From: Pseudomonas sp. TH41
GTDB lineage: Bacteria; Pseudomonadota; Gammaproteobacteria; Pseudomonadales; Pseudomonadaceae
NCBI RefSeq assembly: GCF_016650695.1
Contig: NZ_JAEKFH010000005.1
Coordinates: forward strand, 620,001 to 684,000
Length of the DNA stretch: 64,000 nucleotides
Reading direction: 5' to 3'
Program-made: the position numbers and the translations under genes
Part shown: positions 8,452-17,070 of the stretch, one piece after another
How positions within the stretch are numbered: the first letter of the stretch is position 1
Layout: each line of letters begins with the position of its first letter
The notes under the pieces: model-generated
The model's input: the letters and a program-made list of their open reading frames with translations, nothing else
Told to the model about the DNA's origin: nothing
The model's database searches: none

Positions 8452-8985
8452 ATGACCGCAGCAAACGCCGCAAGCCCTTGGTATAAGCACCTTTGGCCGT
8501 GGATCATCATCGGGATTCTGACGTGCTCGGTGACCCTGACCCTGTCCATGGTGACCATTGCGGTGAACAACCCGGACAACCTGGTCAACGACAACTATTA
8601 CGAGGCCGGCAAGGGCATCAACCGCTCGCTCGATCGTGAATTGCTGGCACAGACCCTGCTCCTGCGCGCCAGCGTTCACCTGGACGATGTAACCGGCGAA
8701 GTTGACCTGCGCCTGACCGGCAACAGCCAACCGAAATCCCTGGAGCTGAATCTGATCTCGCCGACCCAACCGGAAAAGGATCGCAAGATCACCCTGGCTC
8801 GCAGCGAAACGGAAGAAGGCCGCTACATCGGCCAGTTGAGCGACAAGGTAGAAGGCCGTCGTTTTGTGGAACTGCTGGGTGTGCAGGATGAAAAAACCTG
8901 GCGCCTGTTTGAAGAAGAACAGGTCAGCCATGACAAGGATCTGCTACTGGGAGATGAGCCGCTGCAAGGCGCGGAAGACAAGTAG
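8452..8985 (+). CDS. ccoH: cbb3 oxidase assembly protein CcoH (FixH family)
   Basis: The 177-residue FixH-family protein has one N-terminal membrane helix (WIIIGILTCSVTLTLSMVTIAV) followed by the conserved NPDNLVNDNYYEAGKGINRSL stretch and a periplasmic beta domain. CcoH stays bound to assembling cbb3 oxidase and stabilises it. The ATG at 8452 is preferred to a TTG at 8437 that overlaps the ccoG stop. Between this gene and ccoI lies an unusual 230-base block of repeats. Confidence 0.92.
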   Translation: MTAANAASPWYKHLWPWIIIGILTCSVTLTLSMVTIAVNNPDNLVNDNYYEAGKGINRSLDRELLAQTLLLRASVHLDDVTGEVDLRLTGNSQPKSLELNLISPTQPEKDRKITLARSETEEGRYIGQLSDKVEGRRFVELLGVQDEKTWRLFEEEQVSHDKDLLLGDEPLQGAEDK

Positions 8986-9013
8986 GATTTGTAAGACTTG
9001 TAGGACTGGTAGG

Positions 9014-9120
9014 ACCTGTAGGAGCTGTCGAGTGAAACGAGGCTGCGATCTTTTGATCTTGCTCTTCAAAAACAAGATCAAAAGATCGCAGCCTCGTTTC
9101 ACTCGACAGCTCCTACAGGT
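9014..9120. repeat. Perfect 48-bp inverted repeat between ccoH and ccoI
   Basis: Two 48-base arms (9014-9061 and 9073-9120) are exact reverse complements around an 11-base loop. The core of each arm is the 'ggctgcgatcttttgatc' element seen again as single or paired copies near 12592 and 47476, so it belongs to a REP-like family of this genome. As RNA it would fold into one very long hairpin inside the ccoGHIS transcript. Confidence 0.93.
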
Positions 9121-9176
9121 ATTACAGGGTTTACAGGATTTACAGGATTTACAGGATTTACAGGATTTACAGGTTG
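9121..9176. repeat. Decamer tandem repeat (tacaggattt)
   Basis: About five tandem copies of tacaggattt, the first and last degenerate, lie directly right of the inverted repeat. The left side (8984-9020) has the same motif in degenerate, inverted form (taggatttgtaagacttg and following). The decamers therefore look like the outer part of one large palindrome that has expanded on the right. Confidence 0.85.
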
Positions 9177-9216
9177 TACAGCAAGCGGCCCTCCCGAACG
9201 ATATAGACTCCACCTC

Positions 9217-11667
9217 ATGACCACGCCAACCCCCTGCTACCACTGCGCCCTGCCCGTCCCGGCCGGCAGCCGCTTCACCGCCGTTGTCCTCGGGGAAAAC
9301 CGCGAGTTCTGCTGCCCGGGTTGCCAGGCGGTGGCTGAGGCGATCGTCGTCGGTGGGCTGGAGAGCTATTACCAGCATCGCAGCGAATCATCGGCCAACC
9401 CCGAAGCCTTGCCCGTGCAGTTGGTGGACGAACTGGCGCTCTACGACCGCGCCGACGTGCAAGCCCCGTTTGTGCGCCACGACGGCGATCTCGCCGAAAC
9501 CACCCTGCTCATGGAAGGCATCAGTTGCGCCGCCTGCGGCTGGCTGATTGAAAAGCACCTTCGCAGCCTGCCCGCCGTGGCCGAAGCGCGACTGAATTTG
9601 TCGAACCATCGCCTGCACGTGCGCTGGGCTGACGCGCAATTGCCGTTGAGCCAGGTCCTCAGCGAATTGCGCCACATCGGTTACGCCGCCCACCCGTACC
9701 ACGCTGACCGCGCCAGTGAACAACTGGCCAGCGAAAACCGCCTGGCCCTGCGCCAACTCGGCGTGGCCGGGCTGCTGTGGTTCCAGGCGATGATGGCAAC
9801 CATGGCCACCTGGCCGGAATTCAACATCGACCTCAGCCCCGAACTGCATACCATCCTGCGCTGGGTTGCGCTGTTCCTGACCACGCCGATTGTGTTCTAC
9901 AGCTGCGCGCCATTCTTCAAGGGCGCCATGCGCGACCTGCGCACCCGGCACCTGACCATGGACGTTTCGGTATCGTTGGCCATCGGCAGTGCCTACCTTG
10001 CCGGGATCTGGACGTCGATCACCGGCGCAGGCGAACTGTATTTCGATGCTGTCGGCATGTTCGCGCTGTTCCTGCTGGCCGGGCGTTATCTCGAACGCCG
10101 CGCCCGGGAGCGTACCGCTGCGGCCACCGCCCAGCTTGTCAATCTATTGCCCGCCTCGTGCCTGCGACTGAGCAATGACGGCCAGAGCGAGCGGATCCTG
10201 CTCAGCGAACTGCGCGTGGGCGATCAAGTGCTGGTGCATCCCGGTGCGATCCTCCCGGCTGACGGCAAGATCCTCGACGGTCAGTCGAGTGTCGACGAGT
10301 CCCTGCTGACCGGCGAATACCTGCCGCAACCACGAACCCGGGGCGATGCGGTGACGGCCGGCACACTCAACGTCGAAGGCGCGCTGACCGTGGAAGTCCT
10401 GGCGCTGGGACAGGACACCCGACTGTCCGCGATCGTCCGCCTGCTGGATCGTGCCCAGGCCGAGAAGCCGCGACTGGCAGAAATCGCCGACCGTGCCGCG
10501 CAGTGGTTTCTGCTGCTGTCGCTGATCGCCGCTGCCGTCATTGGCCTGGTCTGGTGGGAACTGGATTCGTCGCGCGCCTTTTGGATTGTCCTGGCGATGT
10601 TGGTTGCGACGTGCCCTTGTGCGTTGTCCCTCGCCACGCCAACCGCCCTCACCGCCGCCACTGGCACCCTGCACAAACTGGGGCTTTTGCTGACTCGCGG
10701 TCATGTGCTGGAGGGCTTGAACCAGATTGATACAGTGATTTTCGACAAGACCGGCACGCTGACCGAAGGTCGCCTGGCGCTGCGATCGATCCGTCCTCTC
10801 GGCGCACTCGATAGCGATCAATGCCTGAGCCTGGCCGCCGCCCTGGAAAACCGTTCCGAACACCCAATCGCCCGTGCCTTTGGCCGTGCGCCGCTGGCCG
10901 CTGAAGAAGTCCACAGCACGCCGGGCCTGGGCCTCGAAGGGTTGGTCGGCGAGCAACGCCTGCGCATCGGCCAGCCGGGGTTTGTCTGCGAACTCAGTGG
11001 CGCGGCGATGCCATCTGTGCCGGACGAAGCCGGCCAATGGCTGCTGCTCGGCGACAGCCAGGGGCCACTGGCGTGGTTTGTCCTTGACGACCGTTTGCGC
11101 GCTGACGCCCCCGCGCTATTGGAGGCATGCAAGGCTCGCGGCTGGCGCACGCTGTTGCTGTCGGGCGACAGCTCGCCGATGGTAGCCAGTGTCGCCGCGG
11201 AGCTGGGCATCGACGAGGCCCGGGGCGGCTTGCGTCCGGACGATAAATTGCAGGTCCTGCAACAGCTGCACAAGGAAGGTCGTAAAGTGTTGATGCTCGG
11301 TGACGGGGTCAACGACGTGCCGGTACTGGCCGCCGCCGACATCAGCGTCGCCATGGGCTCGGCCACCGATCTGGCGAAAACCAGTGCCGATGCGGTGCTG
11401 CTGTCGAACCGTCTCGACGCGCTGGTGCAAGCCTTCAGCCTCGCACGGCGCACCCGTCGGGTAATCATCGAGAACCTGCTGTGGGCCGGGCTGTACAATG
11501 GCCTCATGCTGCCGTTCGCCGCCCTCGGCTGGATCACCCCGGTGTGGGCTGCGGTCGGCATGTCCATCAGTTCGTTGACCGTGGTGCTGAACGCCTTGCG
11601 CCTGACTCGCCTGCCGAGCGCGCCTGCCGCCAGCACCACGCCCGTAACCCGTCCGCTGCCGGCTTGA
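9217..11667 (+). CDS. ccoI: Copper-transporting P1B-type ATPase CcoI (FixI)
   Basis: CcoI pumps copper across the inner membrane for insertion into the cbb3 oxidase. The 816-residue product has an N-terminal Cys-rich region (CYHCALP, CCPGCQA) and a metal-binding domain with GISCAACGW. Membrane helices carry the CPC ion-site motif (ATCPCALSLATPT). The ATPase core has DKTGT phosphorylation, TGEYLP actuator and GDGVNDVPVL hinge motifs. The Cys-rich N terminus before the metal domain is typical of FixI/CcoI rather than CopA. It is followed by ccoS after 22 bases. Confidence 0.95.
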   Translation: MTTPTPCYHCALPVPAGSRFTAVVLGENREFCCPGCQAVAEAIVVGGLESYYQHRSESSANPEALPVQLVDELALYDRADVQAPFVRHDGDLAETTLLMEGISCAACGWLIEKHLRSLPAVAEARLNLSNHRLHVRWADAQLPLSQVLSELRHIGYAAHPYHADRASEQLASENRLALRQLGVAGLLWFQAMMATMATWPEFNIDLSPELHTILRWVALFLTTPIVFYSCAPFFKGAMRDLRTRHLTMDVSVSLAIGSAYLAGIWTSITGAGELYFDAVGMFALFLLAGRYLERRARERTAAATAQLVNLLPASCLRLSNDGQSERILLSELRVGDQVLVHPGAILPADGKILDGQSSVDESLLTGEYLPQPRTRGDAVTAGTLNVEGALTVEVLALGQDTRLSAIVRLLDRAQAEKPRLAEIADRAAQWFLLLSLIAAAVIGLVWWELDSSRAFWIVLAMLVATCPCALSLATPTALTAATGTLHKLGLLLTRGHVLEGLNQIDTVIFDKTGTLTEGRLALRSIRPLGALDSDQCLSLAAALENRSEHPIARAFGRAPLAAEEVHSTPGLGLEGLVGEQRLRIGQPGFVCELSGAAMPSVPDEAGQWLLLGDSQGPLAWFVLDDRLRADAPALLEACKARGWRTLLLSGDSSPMVASVAAELGIDEARGGLRPDDKLQVLQQLHKEGRKVLMLGDGVNDVPVLAAADISVAMGSATDLAKTSADAVLLSNRLDALVQAFSLARRTRRVIIENLLWAGLYNGLMLPFAALGWITPVWAAVGMSISSLTVVLNALRLTRLPSAPAASTTPVTRPLPA

Positions 11668-11689
11668 GCCGCGCGGGCATGGAGTCCAG

Positions 11690-11908
11690 ATGCCAGCTCT
11701 CTACGTGATGATCCCGGCCGCGCTGCTGATCGTGGCCATCGCCGTCTACATTTTCTTCTGGGCAGTCGACAGCGGTCAGTACGACGACCTCGACGGCCCG
11801 GCCCACAGCATTCTGTTCGACGACCAGGACCCGAACCACACAGCCGCCGTCGACGAAGCCAGCGGCCATCCGGTCAAACCGGACGACAAGGCCCCACCCC
11901 ATGCTTGA
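11690..11908 (+). CDS. ccoS: cbb3 oxidase maturation protein CcoS
   Basis: A 72-residue protein with one membrane helix (MIPAALLIVAIAVYIFFWAV) directly followed by DSGQYDDLDGPAHSIL, the family signature. CcoS is needed to place haem and copper in CcoN. The acidic tail is variable. It overlaps the next gene by eight bases, consistent with co-translation. Confidence 0.93.
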   Translation: MPALYVMIPAALLIVAIAVYIFFWAVDSGQYDDLDGPAHSILFDDQDPNHTAAVDEASGHPVKPDDKAPPHA

Positions 11909-12584
11909 GTTGGCGCCACTGCTGGTGTCTGCGGTGATCCTTGGCCTGCTCGGTGGCGGTCATTGCCTGGGCATGTGCGGCGGATTGATGGGCGCGCTGA
12001 CCCTGGCGATTCCCAAGGAACAACGCAGCCGACGCTTTCGATTGCTGCTGGCCTACAACCTCGGGCGAATTCTCAGCTATGCGACCGCGGGCCTGCTGAT
12101 CGGGCTGGCCGGTTGGGCCGTGGCGAACAGCCCGGCGGCGATGTTCATGCGGGTCATCGCCGGGTTGCTGTTGATGACCATGGGCCTGTACCTGGCCGGC
12201 TGGTGGAGCGGACTGACCCGCATCGAAAGCCTCGGTCGCGGCCTGTGGCGGCATATCCAGCCGGTAGCCAACAAACTGCTGCCCGTGTCGAGCCTGCCTC
12301 GCGCGTTACTGCTGGGCGCGCTCTGGGGCTGGCTGCCCTGCGGATTGGTCTACAGCACGCTGCTGTGGTCGGCCAGTCAGGGCAACGCGCTGGACAGTGC
12401 ATTGTTGATGCTCGCGTTCGGGCTGGGCACCTGGCCGGTGTTGCTCGCCACGGGACTGGCGGCCGAGCGGGTCACGGCCCTGCTGCGTAAGCGCAGCGTG
12501 CGCATGACTGGTGGCTTGCTGGTGATGCTGTTTGGCCTCTGGACCTTGCCGGGGCCGCATCAGCATTGGTTGATGGGGCATTAA
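11901..12584 (+). CDS. TauE/SafE-like membrane protein, probable cco accessory
   Basis: A 227-residue polytopic membrane protein starting with LGLLGGGHCLGMCGGLMGAL. The HC-x-GMCGG motif marks the DsbD-like/TauE-SafE family often found at the end of ccoGHIS. A second glycine-rich repeat with a cysteine (WGWLPCGLVYSTLL) mirrors the first half. The role is inferred to be copper or thiol handling during oxidase assembly; sulfite export is only the family label. It overlaps ccoS and closes the operon. Confidence 0.82.
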   Translation: MLELAPLLVSAVILGLLGGGHCLGMCGGLMGALTLAIPKEQRSRRFRLLLAYNLGRILSYATAGLLIGLAGWAVANSPAAMFMRVIAGLLLMTMGLYLAGWWSGLTRIESLGRGLWRHIQPVANKLLPVSSLPRALLLGALWGWLPCGLVYSTLLWSASQGNALDSALLMLAFGLGTWPVLLATGLAAERVTALLRKRSVRMTGGLLVMLFGLWTLPGPHQHWLMGH

Positions 12585-12591
12585 AGCAAAG

Positions 12592-12673
12592 ATCAAAAGA
12601 TCGCAGCCTTCGGCAGCTCCTACAGGGGCGCGCGATGTTCTGTAGGAGCTGCCGAAGGCTGCGATCTTTTGAT
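12592..12673. repeat. REP-type palindrome with 34-bp arms
   Basis: Exact 34-bp inverted arms (12592-12625 and 12640-12673) with a 14-base spacer carry the 'gatcgcagccttcggcagctc' type of REP. It lies between the cco operon and hemN and can serve as an attenuating hairpin for the former. Confidence 0.9.
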
Positions 12674-12683
12674 TTTGACACCA

Positions 12684-12697
12684 TTGATGCAAATCAA
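12684..12697 (+). promoter_or_regulatory. Perfect ANR/FNR box upstream of hemN
   Basis: TTGATGCAAATCAA is a full match to the palindromic consensus TTGAT-N4-ATCAA. It lies 65-78 bases before the hemN start, the usual spacing for ANR activation. Confidence 0.9.
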
Positions 12698-12761
12698 GAT
12701 GCCCCAACGCCGCACCCCCTAGACTCGCTGACACTGCCAGCCTATCCGGGGGAATGCCCGC

Positions 12762-14147
12762 ATGATGCTCGACGCCATTCGTTGGGACACCGATCTGATC
12801 CGCCGCTATGACCTGGCGGGACCGCGCTACACCTCGTACCCGACCGCCGTGCAGTTCGACGGTCATGTCGGCACCTTCGACCTGTTCCACGCGCTGCGCG
12901 AAAGCCGCAAGGCCGTGCGCCCGTTGTCGCTGTATGTGCATGTGCCGTTCTGCGCGAACATTTGCTACTACTGCGCCTGCAACAAAGTCATCACCAAGGA
13001 CCGCGGCCGGGCCTTGCCCTACTTGCAGCGCCTTGAGCAGGAAATCCAGTTGATCGCCTGCCACCTCGACCCGGCGCAAAAAGTCGAGCAACTGCATTTC
13101 GGTGGCGGTACGCCAACCTTTCTCAGCCACGACGAACTACGCCAGGTAATGGCCCGGTTGCGCAAACACTTCAATTTGCTGGACGACGACTCCGGCGACT
13201 ACAGCATCGAGATCGACCCTCGCGAGGCCGATTGGTCGACCATGGGCCTGCTCCGTGAGCTGGGCTTCAATCGGGTCAGTATCGGCCTGCAAGACCTCGA
13301 CCCGGCGGTACAGCGCGCGGTCAATCGCCTGCAAAGCCTGGAAGAAACCCGCGCGGTGATCGACGCTGCCAGGACCCTGCAATTCCGTTCGATCAACATT
13401 GATCTGATCTACGGCTTGCCAAGGCAGACGCCCGAAAGCTTCGCCCGCACCGTCGATGAAGTCATCAACCTGCAACCGGACCGCCTCTCGGTGTTCAACT
13501 ACGCGCACTTGCCGGAACGCTTCATGCCGCAGCGGCGAATCAACGGCAACGAGCTGCCGACGCCGGCGCAGAAACTGGAGATGCTCCAGCGCACCATCGA
13601 GCAACTGACCGCCGCCGGTTACCGTTACATCGGCATGGACCACTTCGCCCTGCCCGACGATGAACTGGCGATTGCTCAGGAAGAATCGACCCTGCAACGC
13701 AATTTCCAGGGCTACACCACCCACGGTCATTGCGACTTGATCGGCCTGGGCGTGTCAGCCATCAGCCAGATAGGCGACCTGTACTGCCAGAACTACAGCG
13801 ATTTGAACCAGTATCAGAACAGCCTGGCCTCCGCCCAACTGGCCACCAGCCGTGGCCTGCTGTGTAACGCCGATGACCGATTGCGGCGCGCCGTCATTCA
13901 GCAACTGATTTGCAATTTCAGCCTGGAATTCGCTCAGATCGAACACGCCTTCAATATTGATTTTCAGGGCTACTTCGGCGAGCTCTGGCCACAATTACAG
14001 GGCATGGCCGAGGACGGGTTGATTGAACTGGATAGCGAAAAAATCAATGTATTGCCCGCCGGACGATTGTTGGTGCGTTCGGTGTGCATGGTGTTCGATG
14101 CGTACCTGGAACAGCAAAATCGCCAGCGGTTTTCACGGGTGATCTAG
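12762..14147 (+). CDS. hemN: Oxygen-independent coproporphyrinogen III dehydrogenase HemN
   Basis: HemN is a radical SAM enzyme that decarboxylates coproporphyrinogen III to protoporphyrinogen IX without oxygen. The 461-residue product has the 4Fe-4S motif CANICYYCACNK, the FGGGTPTFL stretch, and the HemN-type C-terminal domain. The first two codons are both ATG (12762 and 12765); the GGGGGA upstream fits either. A perfect ANR box precedes it and anr follows, so haem supply is tied to oxygen level together with the haem-rich cbb3 oxidase upstream. Confidence 0.96.
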   Translation: MMLDAIRWDTDLIRRYDLAGPRYTSYPTAVQFDGHVGTFDLFHALRESRKAVRPLSLYVHVPFCANICYYCACNKVITKDRGRALPYLQRLEQEIQLIACHLDPAQKVEQLHFGGGTPTFLSHDELRQVMARLRKHFNLLDDDSGDYSIEIDPREADWSTMGLLRELGFNRVSIGLQDLDPAVQRAVNRLQSLEETRAVIDAARTLQFRSINIDLIYGLPRQTPESFARTVDEVINLQPDRLSVFNYAHLPERFMPQRRINGNELPTPAQKLEMLQRTIEQLTAAGYRYIGMDHFALPDDELAIAQEESTLQRNFQGYTTHGHCDLIGLGVSAISQIGDLYCQNYSDLNQYQNSLASAQLATSRGLLCNADDRLRRAVIQQLICNFSLEFAQIEHAFNIDFQGYFGELWPQLQGMAEDGLIELDSEKINVLPAGRLLVRSVCMVFDAYLEQQNRQRFSRVI

Positions 14148-14239
14148 GCCCAATGGCAAAATCGCCGTGCGCTGGCCTGAATGTCCTCCCGTGGGTTACC
14201 CTTACGTCTTATGTGTGTTTTCCCACAAGGATTGAAGAA

Positions 14240-14974
14240 ATGTCTGAGCCAGTAAAGTTGCGCGCTCATAACCAGACCCATTGCAAGGATTGCAGCCTGG
14301 CCCCCCTCTGCTTGCCACTTTCTCTGAATCTGGAAGACATGGATGCGCTGGACGAAATTGTCAAACGTGGCCGCCCGTTGAAAAAAGGCGAATTCCTGTT
14401 CCGCCAGGGCGACACCTTTGACTCCGTCTACGCCGTTCGCTCCGGCGCCCTCAAGACTTTCGGCCTGAGCGATGGCGGCGAAGAACAGCTCACCGGTTTC
14501 CACCTGCCGAGCGAACTGGTTGGCTTATCGGGCATGGACACTGAAAAACACCCTGTGTCGGCGCAAGCCCTGGAAACCACCTCGGTGTGTGAAATCCCTT
14601 TCGAACGCCTCGACGAACTCGCCCTGCAGCTGCCACAACTGCGCCGTCAGCTGATGCGCGTGATGAGCCGGGAAATTCGTGACGATCAACAAATGATGTT
14701 GCTGCTGTCGAAGAAAACCGCTGACGAGCGCATCGCCACGTTCCTGGTCAACCTGTCGGCCCGTTTCCGTGCTCGGGGCTTCTCGGCCAACCAGTTCCGC
14801 CTGAGCATGTCGCGCAACGAAATCGGCAATTACCTGGGCCTGGCGGTGGAAACCGTGTCCCGGGTATTCACCCGTTTCCAGCAGAACGAACTGATTGCCG
14901 CCGAAGGCAAGGAAATTCATATCCTCGACCCGATTCAGCTGTGCGCCCTCGCCGGCGGTTCTATCGAAGGCTGA
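14240..14974 (+). CDS. anr: Oxygen-sensing transcription regulator ANR (FNR family)
   Basis: The 244-residue product is the length of P. aeruginosa ANR. The N-terminal cysteines CKDCSLAPLC plus a later Cys (SVCEI) would ligate the oxygen-labile 4Fe-4S cluster. A cyclic-nucleotide-type beta roll follows, and the C-terminal helix-turn-helix has SRNEIGNYLGLAVETVSRVF with the FNR recognition residues E-xx-SR. In the absence of oxygen it dimerises and activates TTGAT-N4-ATCAA sites, three of which lie in this window. The start at 14240 is used; a reading from 14084 overlaps hemN and has no family support. Confidence 0.96.
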   Translation: MSEPVKLRAHNQTHCKDCSLAPLCLPLSLNLEDMDALDEIVKRGRPLKKGEFLFRQGDTFDSVYAVRSGALKTFGLSDGGEEQLTGFHLPSELVGLSGMDTEKHPVSAQALETTSVCEIPFERLDELALQLPQLRRQLMRVMSREIRDDQQMMLLLSKKTADERIATFLVNLSARFRARGFSANQFRLSMSRNEIGNYLGLAVETVSRVFTRFQQNELIAAEGKEIHILDPIQLCALAGGSIEG

Positions 14975-15053
14975 TTCCGATGACTGCGGCTGAGCGAAAC
15001 GGTTCAGCCGCCGTTATACTGCGACGTTTGCAGCCTGCCAGGATTCTTCGACT

Positions 15054-15602
15054 ATGGCCTTCGACTCCTTCGACATCAAATCCCTGATCCGCCCTGTGAT
15101 CGACTTTCCCAAGCCGGGCGTGATCTTTCGCGACATCACCCCATTGTTCCAGTCGCCCACGGCCCTGCGTCAGGTAATGGACAGCTTCGCCCACCGTTAC
15201 GTCGAGGCTGATTTCACTCATATCGGCGCGATGGACGCTCGTGGCTTCCTGATCGGCTCAATATTGGCCTATCAGCTGAACAAGCCGCTGGTGCTGTTCC
15301 GCAAGCAAGGCAAACTGCCGGCCGACGTACTCGCCGAAGGCTATGCAACCGAATACGGCGAAGCCTTCCTCGAAGTGCACGCCGACAGCCTGTGCGAGGG
15401 CGATTCGGTGGTGATGTTCGATGACTTGATCGCAACGGGCGGCACCCTGATTGCGGCAGCGAACCTGATTCGGCGCATGGGCGCGCGGGTGCATGAAGCG
15501 GCGGCGATTATTGATTTGCCAGAGCTGGGTGGTTCGCAACGGTTGCAGGATATGGGGATTCCGACTTTCTGTTTGACGCAGTTTTCGTTGAGCGAGAAGT
15601 AA
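15054..15602 (+). CDS. apt: Adenine phosphoribosyltransferase
   Basis: Apt converts adenine and PRPP to AMP in purine salvage. The 182-residue protein has the N-terminal KPGVIFRDITPLFQ stretch and the PRPP-binding loop VVMFDDLIATGGTL. Lengths and motifs fit the family throughout. It follows anr by 79 bases and ends before a REP palindrome; there is no sign that it belongs to the anr transcript. Confidence 0.95.
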   Translation: MAFDSFDIKSLIRPVIDFPKPGVIFRDITPLFQSPTALRQVMDSFAHRYVEADFTHIGAMDARGFLIGSILAYQLNKPLVLFRKQGKLPADVLAEGYATEYGEAFLEVHADSLCEGDSVVMFDDLIATGGTLIAAANLIRRMGARVHEAAAIIDLPELGGSQRLQDMGIPTFCLTQFSLSEK

Positions 15603-15617
15603 GGCGGCGGCCTTAAG

Positions 15618-15710
15618 GGCCTCTTCGCGAGCAAGCCCGCTCCCACATTTGACCGAGTTGCCCGAACGGACGCGGTTTAATGTGGGAGCGGGCTTGCTCG
15701 CGAAGAGGCC
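15618..15710. repeat. REP doublet, 32-bp arms
   Basis: Exact inverted arms (15618-15649 and 15679-15710) carrying the common 'gcgagcaagcccgctcccac' element. It sits between convergent apt and the acyl-CoA dehydrogenase. Confidence 0.92.
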
Positions 15711-15739
15711 AGTGGCAACACACTCAATGTAAATGCCTG

Positions 15740-16888
15740 CTAAAGCCCCATCTGCTTGCTGATGATCTCGTTCATCACTTCCCGCGTACCACCACCGATC
15801 GACAATATCCGGTTATCCCGATACAACCGCTCCACCAAACTTTCACGCATGTAACCCAAACCGCCGAGCATCTGCACCGCGTCGGTGGTGATGCGATCCG
15901 CCGTGTCCGTCGCGAAATTCTTCGCCATGGAAATCTCCTTGATCACACTCTGCCCCGCCGCCATTTTCGCCGCCTGGCGGTAGGTGAATTCCCGTGACAC
16001 CTCCAAGGCCGTGGCCATTTCGGCGAGGCGGTGTTTGAGCACCTGAAACTTGCCGATCGGTTTGCCGAACGCTTCACGCTGATGCGCCCATTTCAGGCTT
16101 TCTTCCAAGGCCAGCTGCGCGGTCATGTTGGCCATCAACGCCAGCGCCAGGCGTTCGCTCTGGAAGTTGCCCATGATGCAGGCGAAGCCCATGTTCTCGG
16201 CGCCGATCAAATGACCTACAGGCACCCGACAATCGTCGAAGAACAATTCGGCGGTGTCCGACGCCCACCAGCCCATTTTCTTCAACTGACGGCCGACGGT
16301 GAAACCGGGGGTGCCCTTTTCGATCAACAGCAGGCTGATGCCGCCAAAACCCGGCTCGCCAGTGCGCACCGCAACGGTGTAGAAATCCGCACGGATGCCA
16401 CTGGTGATAAAGGTTTTGCTGCCACTGACACGGTAGAAATCGCCGTCACGCACGGAGCGGGTTTGCAGGTTGGCCACATCGGAACCGCCGCTGGGTTCAG
16501 TGATCGCCAGGGCGCTGATTTTTTCGCCGGCCAGCACCTGCGGCACCACGCGGTCGCGCACTCCAGGCCTGGCCCACTTGAGGATCGGCGGCAGGCCGAT
16601 GTCCAGCGAACCGAGACTCGCCACCAGACCGCCGGAGCCGCAGCGCATCAACTCTTCGCTGGCGGCTATTTTGGCGAACAGATCACCTTCGTGACTGCCA
16701 CCCAGTGCCTCGGGATAACCGATCCCCAGAATCCCCGCCGCACCGGCCTTGAGGTAAAGCTCACGGGGGAAGCCTTCCGCTTCTTCCCACTGGTCGATGT
16801 CCGGGAGAATCTCGCGCTCGACGAAACGTCTGACGCTGTCGCGGACCAATTGGTGGCTGGGATCGAAGTATTCCTGAAAGGCAGGCAT
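15740..16888 (-). CDS. Acyl-CoA dehydrogenase
   Basis: This FAD enzyme (382 residues, family length 380-390) introduces a trans-2 double bond into acyl-CoA in beta-oxidation or a related breakdown route. The flavin-binding stretches ALAITEPSGGSDVANL and SGSKTFITSG, the helical domain, and the C-terminal MLGGLGYMRESLVERLYRD and IGGGTREVMNE motifs are all present. The acyl chain preference cannot be read from sequence. It stands alone between REP elements. Confidence 0.93.
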   Translation of the reverse strand: MPAFQEYFDPSHQLVRDSVRRFVEREILPDIDQWEEAEGFPRELYLKAGAAGILGIGYPEALGGSHEGDLFAKIAASEELMRCGSGGLVASLGSLDIGLPPILKWARPGVRDRVVPQVLAGEKISALAITEPSGGSDVANLQTRSVRDGDFYRVSGSKTFITSGIRADFYTVAVRTGEPGFGGISLLLIEKGTPGFTVGRQLKKMGWWASDTAELFFDDCRVPVGHLIGAENMGFACIMGNFQSERLALALMANMTAQLALEESLKWAHQREAFGKPIGKFQVLKHRLAEMATALEVSREFTYRQAAKMAAGQSVIKEISMAKNFATDTADRITTDAVQMLGGLGYMRESLVERLYRDNRILSIGGGTREVMNEIISKQMGL

Positions 16889-16977
16889 CGGCGAACTCCA
16901 CTGAAGGTTCAGCGACGTTAACCGAGCGCTTGCTTGGTTTTCAAGAGGGTTGGGGGAATCAGGTTAACCGAGGCGCG

Positions 16978-17057
16978 CCCTTCGCGAGCAAGCCCGCTCC
17001 CACACAGGGTTGTCTGCGGCGCAAATCTAATGTGGGAGCGGGCTTGCTCGCGAAGGG
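16978..17057. repeat. REP doublet, 27-bp arms
   Basis: Inverted arms 16978-17004 and 17031-17057 of the 'gcgagcaagcccgctcccac' family, just after the recR stop. Confidence 0.9.
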
Positions 17058-17070
17058 GCCAGCTCAGGCA

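Noticed and set aside
9121..9176. CRISPR-like short tandem units
   Set aside because: The decamers are directly adjacent, with no spacers, and adjoin a palindrome; it is a simple tandem repeat.
8944..9378. Cys-rich protein with CKSC repeats on the minus strand
   Set aside because: The repeats are only the translation of the decamer tandem; no homology or start signal.
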